Shown: positions 26,411-40,927, counted from the stretch's first letter. The stretch is DNA of 64,000 bases from Crotophaga sulcirostris (GCA_013397455.1 VYZB01000125.1:1252435-1316434), one strand, 5' to 3'. The notes: generated by a model from the letters alone, not told the origin. Program-made: numbers and translations.

Positions 26411-29400
26411 CCTCCACCATCCGTTTCACAGCCTGCATTCCCAACCCACATTTTTGGCAATGATCCCCATTTATCAGCTACTGCCTACCCATTGCATCTG
26501 CTGGCACCTTACAGACCCTCTGCCCTCTGTCCATGCCAGCACCTGGGCTTCAGGCTTGGCACAGACCAGCCTGAGTGGAATTTCACCCTGCACATGCTGC
26601 TGCTGAGCAGTGGTGTCAACACAGAACAAAATTAATTGCATCAACTGGATGTATATTAACATTTAACTAACAGAGGTAAAAGCATCTGGTGAGAGTTTGG
26701 GGTCTCGTACATCCAGGAGAAATTATCAGTGTTGTTTAAATATTCATTTTTGCATTCTAGACATCAAAAGTCATTGCAAATCACACCTCCTTCACATGGC
26801 AGTGATTGCACTTAAATACATACTGCTCACAATTTCTTGTATTTCTGTTTCTGGAACCAAAGTTTTAGGCTTTTGATACTGCAGGCAAAAGACAGAGATG
26901 CATTGAAAATTAAGACACCTAAATAATTAACCCCACTCCAGAGTCCTATAGGCAATTTAATAAAGTGTTCTCAAGGACCTGGCTGACAGTGAAAAATATC
27001 TGTTGTCACTGCATCTACACAGGCTGCAGAAACAATTTTATGTTGCCATTACACCACAGTGCTTAACTGTTTGTGTTCTTGGGAGAGGAGACGTTGATTT
27101 GAAACCCACCCATAAAAAATCCTAGTGCACATGAGACACGAGCAGAATAAACTTGAAAGATGAGCATGGGCTTTCTCACACATTCAGCCAAACTATGTTG
27201 TTAAACCCATAGCACTTGTTGCTTTAAAAATACACTTTGGTTGCCTCATCTGGAATTACATGAGGAAAGGCAAATTTTCCCCCCATCTTTCCCATCTCCA
27301 TTTCTCAACCACCTCATGGAAGACTGCTGAGGAGGGCTGACACCCCTGGGGCAGAGGCAGGATGTTGGCAGCAGGGCGTGCAGGTAGAGGGTCCCCGTGC
27401 ACCATCCCGGTTGTGCCGGTGTGGCTCTCACCAGCACGTTAGCCAGATGAGCCCAGGCATTTGGCAATGCCTTGTTAGATCCAGCTTAGAAAACTGGATC
27501 TGGAGTAACTCCTTTGCCAAGACCTGGGGGAGGCATTTTGCAGAATTCTTCATTGTTCTGCAGATTTTCATGTGCACTTGATCAATTATAGATGGACTTT
27601 TGACTGCCAATGCGGTGATGAAAGGAGTACAGAAGCTGGGCGAACCTATTTGGCCTAAATAACATCCATCCACGATTTCTGGATTATTTTTTTTTTTCCG
27701 GCACATTACAGCAATGGAGAGACAGAAATTTCCTTTTTGTGTTTATTTTGGAAAATATTTTTCATGCTGATAGCCTCTGCAGCGTTTGCTGGGTTAGAAC
27801 GAGAGTTAACATGGGTAGCTGAGAAAGCTGAAACCCAGGAAAACTGAGGGTGCCATTGCAGGGCTGGAGCCCAGGAACCATGTCAACTATTTCCCTTACA
27901 CCATCCAACACACACTTTAAATCTGCTCTGAGAGAGCAACTGGTCATTGACCACAGCCTTGTTTCTTCCTCCAGCAATACTGAAATGTCCCATGTCCTCC
28001 CCAGCTGGTGCAGCCCTGCCCATCCTGACAGGGACAGAAAGGTCTCTGCAGGTGCTCCCAAGGGACCCCTGCAGAATTCTCCTATCATTTGACATTACAG
28101 GAAGATATTGCTGTTAGTGACATGAAGCTGATAATGGTCAGAACTGGCAGAAAATCTTTCCGTGGAAGAGTAATAAATGCTGTGGGTGTGTAAGTTGGCA
28201 GCTGCGACTGCAAAAGAATCAATAGATGTAGTGGCATTTGTACTGCATAGAGAGACAACCACCGTATGGGTTCTGCAATATGCCCAGACAAACCAGTCTC
28301 CATCAGGAACTGGAGTACTGACTATGGAATGAGGATGAAATGCCTGAGATTTTGGAAATTTCGAAATGGTGCTTCAGCTTTCTGTTACTCATGGATGAGA
28401 ACTGTGGCCCGAGGTACTGCTTCAGTTCAAATAGAAAGTAGTTTCCATGACACTTCATGTAGGATAGAATATAATCCTCCACATTCACATAAACTATGTG
28501 TTAAGCAGCTTCTGAATCCATTGAACACAGGTCCATCTAGCTATTTACTAGCATCTGCCAGTTATGAATCTCCAAGCTTCTGGGGAAATGGAGGGATTCC
28601 TGAGAAAGGCAGAGCCTGCTAACCAGCCACCTCCATGTTACTCATTGCAATTTTCCTCAACTCCTTCAGCTAGAGCTCTGCTCTGAGCAAAGCCTGATAG
28701 ATCTCCCTTTTCTCCTGCTAATTACTCAATTTCACTTTGTTCTTATCTCCCAGCTCTCCTGTACATCATCCTTCCATACACACACTCTAATCTACACAGC
28801 TTCCAGCTGCAGCCCACCTTCCTCCCTCCAGTCACTCTCCACTGTGAAAGCCCAGAGAAAGCACGAAGGACAGCAGTGCTTCCTCTTAGCTTACACCTGA
28901 GGGACTAATTCTGACCCAGCACTGACAGCAAATCATGGGTCAGATTCAGGAAGATGTGTCCTGATAAATCTTAAGATAAAATGGGAGTGCCCCTGCTGGG
29001 GACCGCAGTGGTGAGGAAGAGCTGGAGCATCTTTGCTTGTGGAGCCACAAGGGATTTATTTAAATGCCCAACCAGGAAATCACTTGGTCACACAATTACA
29101 GCACCAAACAAGAGCAGAGCAGACAGGCTTGATCTGGCACGGAGCTGGCTGGTAAAAAGTTAATCAACACGTTGAAACTCTCGGGGAGAGCTTATTCCCA
29201 AATCAGTGCTTTGTATGCTGTGACTGCAGGAGTTTTCACCCCCTCCCAGGAATCCTGTTGTCCAACCAGGGTTTCAGACAACTGAGAAATTCTTAATGTC
29301 TAAATCAGGGCAATTATTTAATTTAGCCATTCAGTAGACACTGGGAGTGCAGGAAAGAGGTGTAAGGGAGGGAAAAGAGGAATAAATCACTGAGCCTGAG

Positions 29401-32400
29401 TTAACTGTATAAGCCCTTTATAAACAGCTCGTTTAGGAGGGATGAATCCTACTGTTTTCTTTTGCTTAAAGAAAATCTGTTCTTTTTCCTGTGTTCACTG
29501 TTCCTCCAGGAGGGTGCAGGACACAGCTACACATCTGCTGGCGGTGGCCACTGGCCAAGGCTGCACTAATTGCCTAAGTATTTTGGCTTGCAAATATAAC
29601 AAATTTGGCATTCCTGCTTAGTGCATGCCACATGGCATTTCTTTAAGTTATCACGGTTAAGCCCTTGAATCCCAGCCAAGTGCATGTGAGTAGTTACTCA
29701 CTGTGTAAGAAATGCTGTTTTGTTTAACTAGGCTGGTGAAACCAAACCCAGCTGATGTCCAGAAGTTAATCCTGCTCCAGGTAAGGGCTCTGAAATACCT
29801 CCCAGCCCCTGCAGGTCCTTCCTGTGAACACAAAACAGAGCAGCAGACATGGGAAGGAAAACAAGGTGGTGAGCAAGCATTGACATCGTGTAACGATGAC
29901 AGAAGTGGATGTCTCCTAGGGCTGTAACAAGGCATTTGCAAAGTGTCTCTAAAGGGGCCCTAGAGGGAAAACAGGATTGCCCCTTAGGCTCACACCTGAA
30001 TCAGTATGTTTTGCTAATTCAAACACCCTTGAGATCCAGCTGCCTGCTTTCTCTGCCTGCCTCCATAGCCTCCTCCAGAGCCGGGGCACTCCAGAGAGGT
30101 TCAGGGAAAACCAACCTCTACCTCAACATAAGAAACTACCTGGGGGGATGCACTAACACAGATCTTCTGTTTCAGAGTCCCTAATTCCAGAGAAAGCCTG
30201 GAGCAAAACCAACTGCTCAGCACCATCCACAGAGGGAACAAAACGGGCTGTGCAAAAGACTGCCCCTGCAGGAAGTCAGGTTTCTGGAACAGACAAATGG
30301 GGGCATCTCCAGCTCCACTGCTGTTGGACATGGGTTATCATCAGTGTTAACATGACATGGAGTTTCATGTTTGTGCCCTTCTCCTTATTATAACAGCTGC
30401 TTTGCATTAAAGCATCCCCTGTGTGTGAGAGCAGGGCCCACAGTTCCAGGTCCTTCACATTGCAGGGACAGCCCTTGCCAAGGAGCTGGGCTGTGCCCAG
30501 CCAAGTCATGCTGCACAAGCAGGAGAAACACTGTTATTCGGAGCAGTGCTTGAAGCTGAGCACCCTTCCTCTGCCTGGAAAAGATCTTCCTCCAGCTCTG
30601 TACAGCCAGTTTTTCTGAATTAACTTTTAGTGATTCTACCAGAGATTTTCAGTACAAGAATTTTGCTATGTTATACATAACATGAAAGAAATACATGTAG
30701 TAGAAATGAAATTAGAGCTCAGTAGTTAAAACAAAGTCTCAGGCCATGTAGCTCTTCTCTGTGACCTTACTTAAGAAAAGCATTTCCAAGATTGCTGCTG
30801 GCCACATCTGTTCTTAGCTCCCTTCCCCTTCCTCCCCTTGACATAGCAAATTTTCCTGGAAAGATGAACAGCTGTAGACATATACTAAAAAAATGTCCAA
30901 GACACTTTAAGCAGGCCCAAAAGCACTTCAAATTGTCCCTATCATCACGCAAAACAACTGCTCAGAAGATCCATGTCTGCATTTACATAGTCGTGCAGCA
31001 CCCCAGCCCTCAGTGAGAGCCCTGCAAGAGAGGCTGGTTCCTGAGGTGGAGGTCCCATGGATGGGGAAAGGCTGTCCAGAGGGAGACACTGGAACAGGTC
31101 TGAATACCTAGAAAGCATTCAATTCCTTACCTGTGTTCCTCTGGTTTAATTACCCACCTGCTTTTAGTTGTTTTAAGCAGTGATGAAATCAGCTTCATGT
31201 ACTTAACAGGGAGCTGAGCCAGGTGACTTGCCTTCTCATTTTAGCAACAGTGACAAAAGATTTCTCTAACCATATAATGCATTTCCATCACAGCATTGAT
31301 GATCTTTCTGACCCAAATATATGTCCTGGGAACAAAAATAACTGTAAGGAATACAGTATTTAATCTACCTAGATTCTGCTCTCAGAAAGATATTGTCCAT
31401 TACAAATATCATCCCTAGCCTTGTCTATTAATCCTAAAGGGAGCAGTGATTAAATACTTTTTCAAACCGTCCAGTCCCTGGTGTGCCTGTGATTCAGAGT
31501 TACAATCACTCTGTGTTGTACATCTGGTGACGGTAACGGGCAATACTCTATTATTACAATGGGCTTTCACTGCTGTTTACTGGGCTGCAAAGGCAAGATT
31601 GCATTCAGTATGTTTCTTGGCTCTCTACCCGAATTAATAATATAAACAATATTTCATGACTTAGAGAAGGGCTACAAGGAAAGCACAATCCTAGACATAC
31701 TTGTAAAGGCAAAAGAAGGATACGAATTGCAGAACAGAGAAAGTATATGGAAACACAAACAATTTCAGATGCAGCTCCAGTGTGAGAAAATTGCTGTAAT
31801 CAAGATATAAACAAAATGAGCGCATTTTGGAGCATTCTTTGCCTGTGTTTGGCCTGGATTCACCGTGTGAATTCAGCTCGCTGCAGGCATGCCTGCACTG
31901 GGTGACCAAGCCCACTACCCACCTCCCCACCTCTTGGTTGACCCCGCTCTATCCTGATGGTGCTCCCACCACTCATGCTGGAGCAGTGTCAGGACGTCTG
32001 TACCACCACCCTCTGGCCTGTGGGTGTGGCACTGGCTTCAATGTAAAGGCAAAGCCAAACCCCAGACAAACTACAGACAGGAGAGCTACACTTTTCTTCC
32101 AACTTAAAAGGTTCAGTGGATAGCCAGTTACAGGGGTGGGAGGTAAGTCTATCAAATTAATTTTAATTACAATTCAAAGAAAGAAAAACCACTTTAACAT
32201 TCCTAATCAACAGGCATCTAATGAAGCATGTTAGTTCCTGTAGTCTGAACACAGTAGGAAATATTCTAAGATAATTTACTTCATTAATATTCAGCTAGGA
32301 GTGGATCATCCAATACTTTCTATGGTGGCATGGAGATAAAATATGTCAAAAGGAAAATTTTATATTTGACATGGACATTAAGCTTCATAAGTTTCATTCT

Positions 32401-35400
32401 CTCTTAAAAAAAAACCACTTCTGACTGAAATAAAACATTACAGCCCAGATCTACCAGAATGATTAGAGAGTCTGTCTTAATAAGGATGGTACCCATGCAT
32501 TACTACCAGTGATGGAAATCAAGTTTGATTGCTTTATTTTTAGCACCACAGGGCTGTCTCTGTGTCACAGCACAGTAAAGCATCACCAGTGGAGTCCCAG
32601 ACCCTGCAGCACCTGCTAAGTGTTGCCTTCTGCCAGCATTGGCCCCCTCAGACAGGATTAGTATCTGGGAATATACTTAGTCTTGTAGGTATGTAAGAAT
32701 ACACCAGTAATGGAAGAGTTGATCAGGAAAGCAAGAGGAATGACCCTAGAGGGATTTCTGAAAATTGTTGCTTTACATTATTCCTGACACAGGAAATGTC
32801 AACAAATCTTAAAAAGTTGTCAGCCTTTTTAAAGAATAACAGCTTTAGTGTAACAGTTCAGTTTTCACATCTTCAAGCTGAGAATGATTTGGATTGCTTG
32901 ATTACAACAAAGACTGAAAAAAAAAAATCACCAGATCTAAAAGGTTGAATGGAAGAACCCCAAAGGGACCAAAGTTTGTCTGGTTTTCTGAATGTGTAAG
33001 GGAGCAGGGACCAAGGATGAGACCCACCTATCTAAGTCCTTTTAAACTCTGGGAGTTTTATGCTGCTTGAACTTAAGTAGCTGTAGAGTTCAGATAACAA
33101 AAACACCAAGCCTCTCTTTGTGCCATAACCTGGGAGAAGCACAGAGGTGGTGAGGTCTACGGCATCAATGCCCCGGGGCACGTCATCTTCAGGAGAAACT
33201 GCTTTTAACAATCTCTCTGCCTGTTCCTACAGCAGTTTGCTCTCTGCACGTGTCCATCTAGTATTGAGGAGTCAAGTGGGTCTGGGCTGGGCTGCCCGCT
33301 GGCAGCGGTGTTTGGTGCAGCGGCCAGCACCCTGCACCAGCTGCCAGCCCTACTGACCTGGCACGAGTCTCTGCTGCCCACAGCCTGGCCACCAGCCCTG
33401 GCAGGACAGTGGCCAGCTGCAGGCAGAAAATGTGCCCTTTCCTCTTCCAGGCAAAGACCTTGCCTCTTCTCCAATCAGAGCCTGCCCAGTCCTGCATTTC
33501 TCAGCCAATTCTCTCTTCCAGTCACTGAAATATGAACATTTGTCCTATTAATAATCAATAACCCGTCAGTTCAGTGAGTCAGTCTCCAGCACGTTGAGCT
33601 GCCTGGCCCTGTGTACCCCCAAAAGACCTGTTTTGGATGTCTGTTGGTGGGAGTTTAATTTGCTGCCCTTTACAAAACAAAGGACTACAGATGCAAGGAT
33701 TTAAATGCCAGAGAGTTACATGTCGGTCTGCGTCCTGGATAAACAAGCAGGTTTTTCATCACTGGGACATTTAGGTGTGCATATTTAGAAAACATTAGGT
33801 TACTTAAAAGTCCAACCTGATACAAATAAGTAAGAACCTGTGCTAGTTTTTCTTTCAGGACCTCTGTAAACATCATTCTTTTTTCTTCTGCTGCTTTCTC
33901 TACTGAATTTTAAAGGTTATCCTCATAAAAGGTGTTATTCCAAATAGTACCACACCATCAGAACTGAAAGAAAAAAGATGAAATCATGAATATTTGAAGA
34001 ACTATTTTCTGAAGATGTCTGTGTGGTTGGGGAGAAGATGCTGCAAAATTTAACAGCAGCCACTTGGACTCTTTTCTGTCCTATCAGTGAGTCAAGGCAG
34101 TTGTACACCACAGCTCTGGCTACAGCAGGAAAATCAACAGGACCTTGTCCTTTTAAAGCAATATCCCAGCTTTGAAAGAAGCTTCACATAAATTTTAGGT
34201 AACAATTAACCAGGTGATTATTATTCCACACTGCTCTTCTGACATTACAGTGGGTCAAACTGAAACTGTAGCAATTTTTAAAATAAAATACAACTTAGCA
34301 AAAGAAATTTTATGCACCAAAGGGACTGAGGGATGACAGCAAAAATAGGGAAAAACTGCAGAGAAATAACTGTTTGCCATGATGTTATCAAACAGCCCAC
34401 CCCCTTCCTCACAAAAAGCCAAGAACTGAAAGAATGATGTGAACACAAATCACTTGACTTTGAGTTTGTGAAACCTAGAGGTGACATCAGTCCCATGACG
34501 TGCTATCCCAGCCACTCTGACACTGTCCCCAAGCCCAGGGCTCCCTGCTCTCCTCACCTTGACATCTGTCTTCTCTGTGATGGATTGCTGCCAGCTCCTG
34601 CATAAGACCATGCCAAAACTTGTCCCCTGTTCTTGTCTTAAATTTATACTGCAACCAAGGTCTATTTATCTGCAATGTGAAGAAATTCAGAGCTTTTTGT
34701 TCACCATGGTTAATACATAAAGCATATATACATAAGCTTAAATGTTGATTTCTCTTATTTCAGGCCCTAATCTTTATTTTCCAAGATTGCTTGGTTGAAG
34801 TGCTACAAGATTCAATTTTCAGCTCATAAGATGCTTGTTAGTGCCTGTCTCTATGTCACTTGAGGGGATCAAAGTTTGATTTTTAACAGTGCGCTTTTTT
34901 TCCCCAATCTGGTAACAGCTCATAAACATAAACCTCCTAAAACAGACTCAAAATGAGGATAAAATTCTATTGCTTTCTTCCCCATACTGAAGACTGAAGT
35001 CTTGATCCCAAAAGAGAGTTTGCCCGAGAGGGAGGCCATTGCAGAACTGGGTGTTAAAAAATCTGTAAAATAGGACCCATTTGATTTTTGCAGCGTTAAT
35101 AAACCATGCTGTTTGCCTCCTGTTCTCTGATGAGGAAAGATATCTGTGAGCATAACAAGGTAAAGGGATGGGATTGATTCAGAGGAATAGTATAGAGCAT
35201 TGCAAAATTCGCTGCTTCAAAAAATAACAGCAAAAATGCAGTTTTTATTCCTGGCGATATGCAAAGTTGGGCTGAGTAATGGAAGTACTGGATGGAGTTA
35301 GATGATTCTTTGGTGGCAGTTTGGATGAGACAAACCATATCTATGGCTTCTTATGTCCGAGGCGTGCAATAAAGAGCAAGCACCCACAAAACTGCTGTTA

Positions 35401-35865
35401 CTACACCTGCCACTAGGTCCCTGCTCTAGTTGTCGTCAGTAAAATCTACCATTGGAACCAAAAAGACAGCAATGAATATTCTTATTATGTTATCAAGTCC
35501 TGACTGGAGATTGGTAGAGAACACTTCTTTGATTAACAGGCCACAATGGGGAAGAAGATATAGAGAGAGCAGTTTCAAGATCTAAGATGCCAGATAAATG
35601 CAGAGGACAGCCCAGGTATTTGCAAAGCATCCTTTGGGCAGGCACATCCTGGGACCAGCATCACTCCTGCTGAAGGCACTCCAGCAGCAAGAAGCTAGTC
35701 TCTAGGTTTGTGGGCTCCATTTGTGCTCTTCCTCATGCTCTGCATAACCTGAAAGAAGCCTCCTATAAGGGCCCACAGATGCCCCTTTCCCCAGAGAGCG
35801 GGCATCAGATGCAAGCAGAGCTCCTTGTTCAGCCCAATTTAGCCAACACAGCAGTAGGGGACAGT

Positions 35866-35890
35866 CTTCCTCCTCCTTCTCCTCCTCTGC
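35866..35890. repeat. (CTC)n pyrimidine tract
   Basis: TCTTCCTCCTCCTTCTCCTCCTCTG, a short imperfect CTC repeat. Confidence 0.75.
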
Positions 35891-36010
35891 CTGCAGGATG
35901 CATGAAAGGCTCTTGGGCCACCCCTGCCACCCATCCTGGATATTAATATCTTTATTACTCTTAGATCTCTTTCTGTAAAAGGATCAGATATTAGCTAAAA
36001 GGTAATAGCT

Positions 36011-36068
36011 TTCTTTTTAACTTTTTTAAAGTTAACTTTCTTTAACTTTCTTTTTTTCTTTATATTTA
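36011..36068. repeat. TAACTTTCTTT-type pyrimidine repeat
   Basis: Repeated TTTCTTT and TTAACTTT units, one forming the small palindrome TTAACTTTTTTAAAGTTAA at 36017-36035. Low complexity. Confidence 0.7.
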
Positions 36069-37359
36069 TCATTTAATATGATGCCCGTATAAATGTTCTA
36101 GTGGTACAATCACATGGAACATGAACAGGCAGCTCTATAGATTTATTTCTGCTGGATAGATTCTGCTCCCATTTGTATCCCAACGAATCTCACTGCAGCT
36201 CATGTGTCAGACTGACCTGTTCCATTACACTTCTCTAGAAACTGCCCAGCACTTCTTTCCCATCCTTTTTCAACTATGATACTAAAAAATACTCTAACCC
36301 CTCCAAACGAAAGATTTAGATGGATATTACTCCACCTTCAAGCAATTAGGTCTCTACTAACAACACTACCTGCTCATCTATAAACATTTCATTACTTCCA
36401 CTCTTGAAAACATGATGGGAAGTAGGATTCAAGTTTCATATTGTTAATGGAGTAAATTAAATTAAATTCTCATAATTCAAAAACACTTAGGTTAATTTAA
36501 GAGTATATATTTCACCAAAATCTCACTTACTTGCCATGTAATTTCTTGCCATTTCCTCTTCCATTATTGCTGATTAACAAGATGCTTGGGAATAAATAGA
36601 AGCGCTCTCTCTGCTATAATTAGCCTTCTGTCCCTCTGATTAGTTCACTCCTATTTCATGGCAGAGAATTTGGAAATCCTAAATAATCCAGTCTAACATC
36701 AACATCCCAACCACAGAACAAAATGAAGGTTTTCTGGAAAACTAAGGTATTGGCTACATTTTAATACATGTTTGGAAAATCATTAAGGTCCAACCTAAGC
36801 ATCAATGAAGCCAACGGATTTCGTTTCATTGAGCTATGAAAAGAAGGCCCTGAAGGACTCAAGCCGGGATAAAAGTCCTCAGCCAAATAATCAACAGAGC
36901 TGTGATATATTTTTGTCAAAGGCCTGCCCAGTTGCTTCAACTGCTCTTGCATGTAGCAGGAGCACAGTGGACATATCACAGGAGTCATAAGTGAACAGTA
37001 ACACCATCAGACTTATCACTGTAGTACAGCAAGAAGTGGGTAGGCGGTAGCAAACCTTACAGCTACCAGATAAACAATTCAAAGGGAACAAGGCAAAGGT
37101 CAGCAAAACTGTTAAACTGCATCTCTTAAATCATTACCTAAAAGGTGCTGTGAAGGTGTATTTTCACTTTTTCTCTGTGAAAATCCCATGCAGTTTTCAT
37201 TGGAAAGCACAGTTCTCATTTTCTGCCCCAGAACATAGTGTAGAGGTGGTGAGGGACTCTGGAAGCTTTCCGAGGCGGATGAGTCTGTAAAACAGTCTGA
37301 TATTCCTGAAGATGAAAGGCACTTTAACAATTAATTGATATTATTATTGTCGGTAGTCA

Positions 37360-37377
37360 TAGTAGTAGTAGTAATAA
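37360..37377. repeat. (TAG)n trinucleotide repeat
   Basis: About five TAG/AGT units next to an ATTATTATT stretch at 37340-37349. Confidence 0.75.
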
Positions 37378-39243
37378 CATTTCAATGCTATGAAAAATAA
37401 ACCCCCTGCATTAGGAAGTTCAAACAAATGTTGCCTTTAAAACACGAAATACTATGCAGACGTAATATTCTATTTATCAAATATTTAATGGGGAAATAGA
37501 GTTAAGACCTATTTTCATTATGTAAAAACCTGAGATACTACTGCAGCTTTTCATATGAATGATCACTGCACAACCTGAACAAATATCTACAAATAACATG
37601 CAGCTATGCCATGCTGGAATGCTTCTGGTGAACACAAGCAGGGAAGAGATGTCCTAGGTAGAGGTGACTCGGGGACTCTTTACTAGGGACAACATCACAT
37701 GCATGTGTGTGAGCCTGTAGAGATGCTGAGAGACATAAATGCAACATGTGGAAAGTGCTAATCCAGGGCAGAAGTCAGGCTGGGGGATTCAGCCATGAGA
37801 CCAGGTAGATGGGATGGTTCATTCTGAGAGGCTTCTGCCCTGAACAGAGTGGATTACATCATGGGAGCTATAAAGAACAAAGATTATTCTAGGCTTCAAT
37901 TAATTGCATAAGTATCTGTAGAGCTGGTGGGAGATAGGGTTTTTGAAAAACATTTTAGTTTTTGAAAGGATTAATTTTACCAACTGTCATTAGGATAAAA
38001 TTGTTATTTAAAAATTTTTAGAGAATTCTAAATAGTATCATCCTACATTTTTAAAAGCTAGAGTTATACAAAATTATTAATACAAAGGGAGAGAGCTCTT
38101 TATGGCAGTTGGATCATTTATTCTGCTCTGACAAATTAAATAATAAATTGAGGTTAAAAAAAGTGGAATGTCCTTAGGAAGCAATTAAAAAAAAAACCAG
38201 AAAATTTTGGAAGGTATGTGTTGCTTTAACTGAACCTGGCCTTAGTGAATTCACTGCTTCAGAAATCATCTTATCTTGTTAATTAAGTTAATAATGACCT
38301 TCAAAGTTCTTTCCATCCAGGTAAAAACTGGTGTTGATACACAATAACGCAGATGCCAAGGAATGTTTGCACACCAGTGGTGGGAAATGGTTTCACTCCT
38401 ATTCAAAGTCACCACAGTGAAGTGTGCTTAAAGCAACCACTTATCAGCCCATGTGCTTGCTTAAGTGAGTCAAACACTCAGTAGAAGCAGCAGACAGCAG
38501 AATACCATTCATTGCACCAGATCTGAAGATCCAACCAACCCAGGGCACAAGTTAGAAGCAGTAAGTCTTCCAAATGTATTCCCTCAGCTTTTCTTATCAG
38601 GTACACATAGAATTGAAGCCTTCTTCCTGCAAATGCTCTGATCCAGAGTTGTTCTCATGCACAGAGTTTGCAGCTTTATGTAGGTCAAAGCATCCTTACA
38701 ATGGAATACCTTCAAGTTGTGTTTCTGAGCAAAAATATTTTTCTTTACCTCTCTACAGTCAACGAGTGCACACACTTTTGGAGTCCTTCTCTGGGCACAC
38801 ATCTGGGTTATGTTGAGACTTTGAGAGTCAGTGAGACTTTATTTTAATCTGAGATTTAATTTCGCAAATGTTTTCAATGTATACTTATCTAGAAGTAAAA
38901 GTTGATGATACATCGACAGTTTCTAGAAAAAATAGTAAATAGTCATCCCAAAACTTAGCTGTGGAAAAAAAAAAACTTTCTAAACCTTTAAAAACTATAC
39001 CCACATTTAAAACATTTCCTGCTGCTACGCACAGAGCAGATACAACAGAAGAACAAAGAATAAACTGTTGCCAGTGAAAGCATTTCTATGTAACACCTTG
39101 TAAGTATGCAGGATAGCTGTGCCTCTAATGCGATGAAAATGTAAAGCCTTATTTCTATGAAATGAAAAACAAAGATCGTTTCTCAGCGGAGTAAATAACT
39201 GTCAGATTAAATACACCCTGTATCCTCTCATCATCACCAATTG

Positions 39244-39395
39244 CTGGGAGCCATTCATTTTGACAAATTGGAGAGAATTCAGAAACAAGCAACAAAATGA
39301 TTAAGTGACTGGGGATATTGTCTTGTGAAGGAAGATTAAAAGGAGTAAATTTGGCATGGCATAGGTGAGTGATGACTTTAAGGAGGTCACCAAAA
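39244..39395 (+). mobile_element. Old, decayed CR1-type LINE scrap (after the RT domain)
   Basis: Read on the plus strand, 39258-39355 gives a broken peptide of the form DKLERIQKQATK, a stop, then LVKED and KE. This matches the CR1 ORF2 segment after the reverse transcriptase core, where intact elements carry a D-LE-VQ-RATK block followed by YEERL-ELGLFSL. The DNA continues through a diverged TTTGGCATGGCATAGGTGAGTGATGA stretch comparable to the consensus that encodes the next block. Stops and small indels show long decay, so this is clearly older than the copies at 48.3, 50.8 and 63.8 kb. The borders are approximate. Confidence 0.55.
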
Positions 39396-40859
39396 GGATA
39401 TGTATGCGGGAGAATCAGGGGAAGAATGAAATATTATTGTGACACAAGAATTATTCAGAGGTGAGGAGGTAAAATTCAGCATCACAACATTTTAATGCTA
39501 CATGAGATTCTTCCTGAGACAGAATGACTATGTTTAGTCTCTTATGTCATCTGGACACACATGAAAGGAGTATGATAAATTGATTCTTGAAGGTAAACTT
39601 GCCTTGGCAATAGGTGACAAACTGAGTGACCTCTGTGCTCTTCTCCATCTCCCACTTGCATGCCAGAAAAATGCAGATACTCACAGAAATGTAGAAGCAG
39701 TTGAAGTGAACAGTTTCAGATATTTTCAGTGTAAGGGTCTTCATGATGCAATGTTAGACCTGGCAAGATGCAAGAATAAACACTGGCAACAGAAGGACAG
39801 GCACAGCCAGATGGAAGAGGAAGAGCAAAAGGGAAAGGTCAATTAACTTTGAAAGTGAGAGGAGGGTTCTCCTGGGCAGGGAAAGCACCTCTCTGACCGT
39901 GTCTGGGCAAAACATTGAGTGCTCCAGGGGCACGATGACCCAGCCCCAGTCGCGCTGGGCAGCACTAGGGTGTGAGTACAATCATGACAAGAGAGACAAA
40001 GCCAGGAGCCCAATCACTGGACCCTGCTACTTTGGCTCCTGTTAATCATTCAGAGACACACAATTTCTTTGGAAGAATCACATAGAAAGTCATCCAAAGT
40101 TCAAAGCACAGAGGACCTTGTTATTCATACTAACAGCGCAGGCAAGTCCACATGATTGTTGCCTCTCCACATCTCACTGCCATCCACTGTCACCTTCCCC
40201 AAACACTCTTGAAAGCAAACAGCCCTCACAATGTGCTCTAAAGGTCAGTAGTTTCAGGCATCAGAAGGAGTCAGAAATAGTTTAAAATATCCGAACTGCA
40301 CTTTTCTGCAAGAGAACCAGAAAGGACACAGAGCAATTTTCCCTGATGCAGAAGTGGCTGGATTATTGACCTGATCAGATGGCAAACAAATGCAGACGCA
40401 TAGAACTAAATAAAACGATGCCTGTGATCTCTGTGTCAACAAATTAGATAACTATGTTGGCAACTTGGCAGGCTTCTGTTGTTTGCATTAGTAAATTAAG
40501 TTCACAGTCTTTGCAGTTGCAGGGGGATTTTTCATTTTTTTTAGTTTTTTTACAGGTTTCATTCTTGAAAGTTGATAGTATGGTATTTTGGGGAGCTTAT
40601 CACTGTAAAGGGCTCAGTAGAAAAAGTTCTGTGTCTGTGGAAATGGCTCTCCTGAGGGAAATCTGGAAAGAATGGGAAAATTCTAAATCATGCCTTTTTC
40701 CATGGGACGCTGCTCTCAACCTCTGTTCCCTGCCCTCTGATCCTGTCAGTGAAATTTAACAGTCAGTTTATTAGGAAATTCTCTTTCCTTTCTGACCCTT
40801 TCAACTCTGTGATTTATGTCATATTTAGACAGACACAGTTTGTTCTTGTGTATTTCCAG

Positions 40860-40927
40860 TATGGAGGCCCTGTACTATTGCCAATGACACAAGAGAGATA
40901 CACCAACTTCAGTGCAGCTCCTATAGG
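40860..40927 (+). other. Exon-like block, open in one frame
   Basis: TTCTTGTGTATTTCCAG ends at 40859, and AGG-GTAAGG gives a donor at 40928. The 68 nt between are open in the frame beginning at 40860 (YGGPVLLPMTQERYTN, then FSAAPI, plus two bases), and also open in one other frame, so coding is not proven. The peptide reads like protein but matches no family I know. It lies on the same strand as the 53.85-kb block. Confidence 0.18.

Larger units (their letters stand above)
20541..39243. other. Long unique non-coding stretch
   Basis: Nearly 19 kb without a recognisable transposon. 20990-21220 has CTTAATTAGGG and TGTAATTAGTG cores and may be another regulatory block. 29732-29780 is a 49-nt exon-like piece (acceptor TTTGTTTAACTAG, donor CAG-GTAAGG) open in one frame, weak on its own. 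33150-33480 is GC-rich with four overlapping open frames on both strands, which I attribute to composition. 38300-38330 vaguely resembles a CR1 3' core (ATGACCTTCAAAGTTCTTTCCATCC) but is too diverged to call. Confidence 0.55.

Noticed and set aside
33147..33535. Several overlapping open frames in a GC-rich patch
   Set aside because: Frames stay open on both strands because stop codons are rare in GC-rich DNA, and none is protein-like.
38290..38330. Possible CR1 3' core
   Set aside because: Only about 25 bp of loose similarity and no terminal tail repeat.
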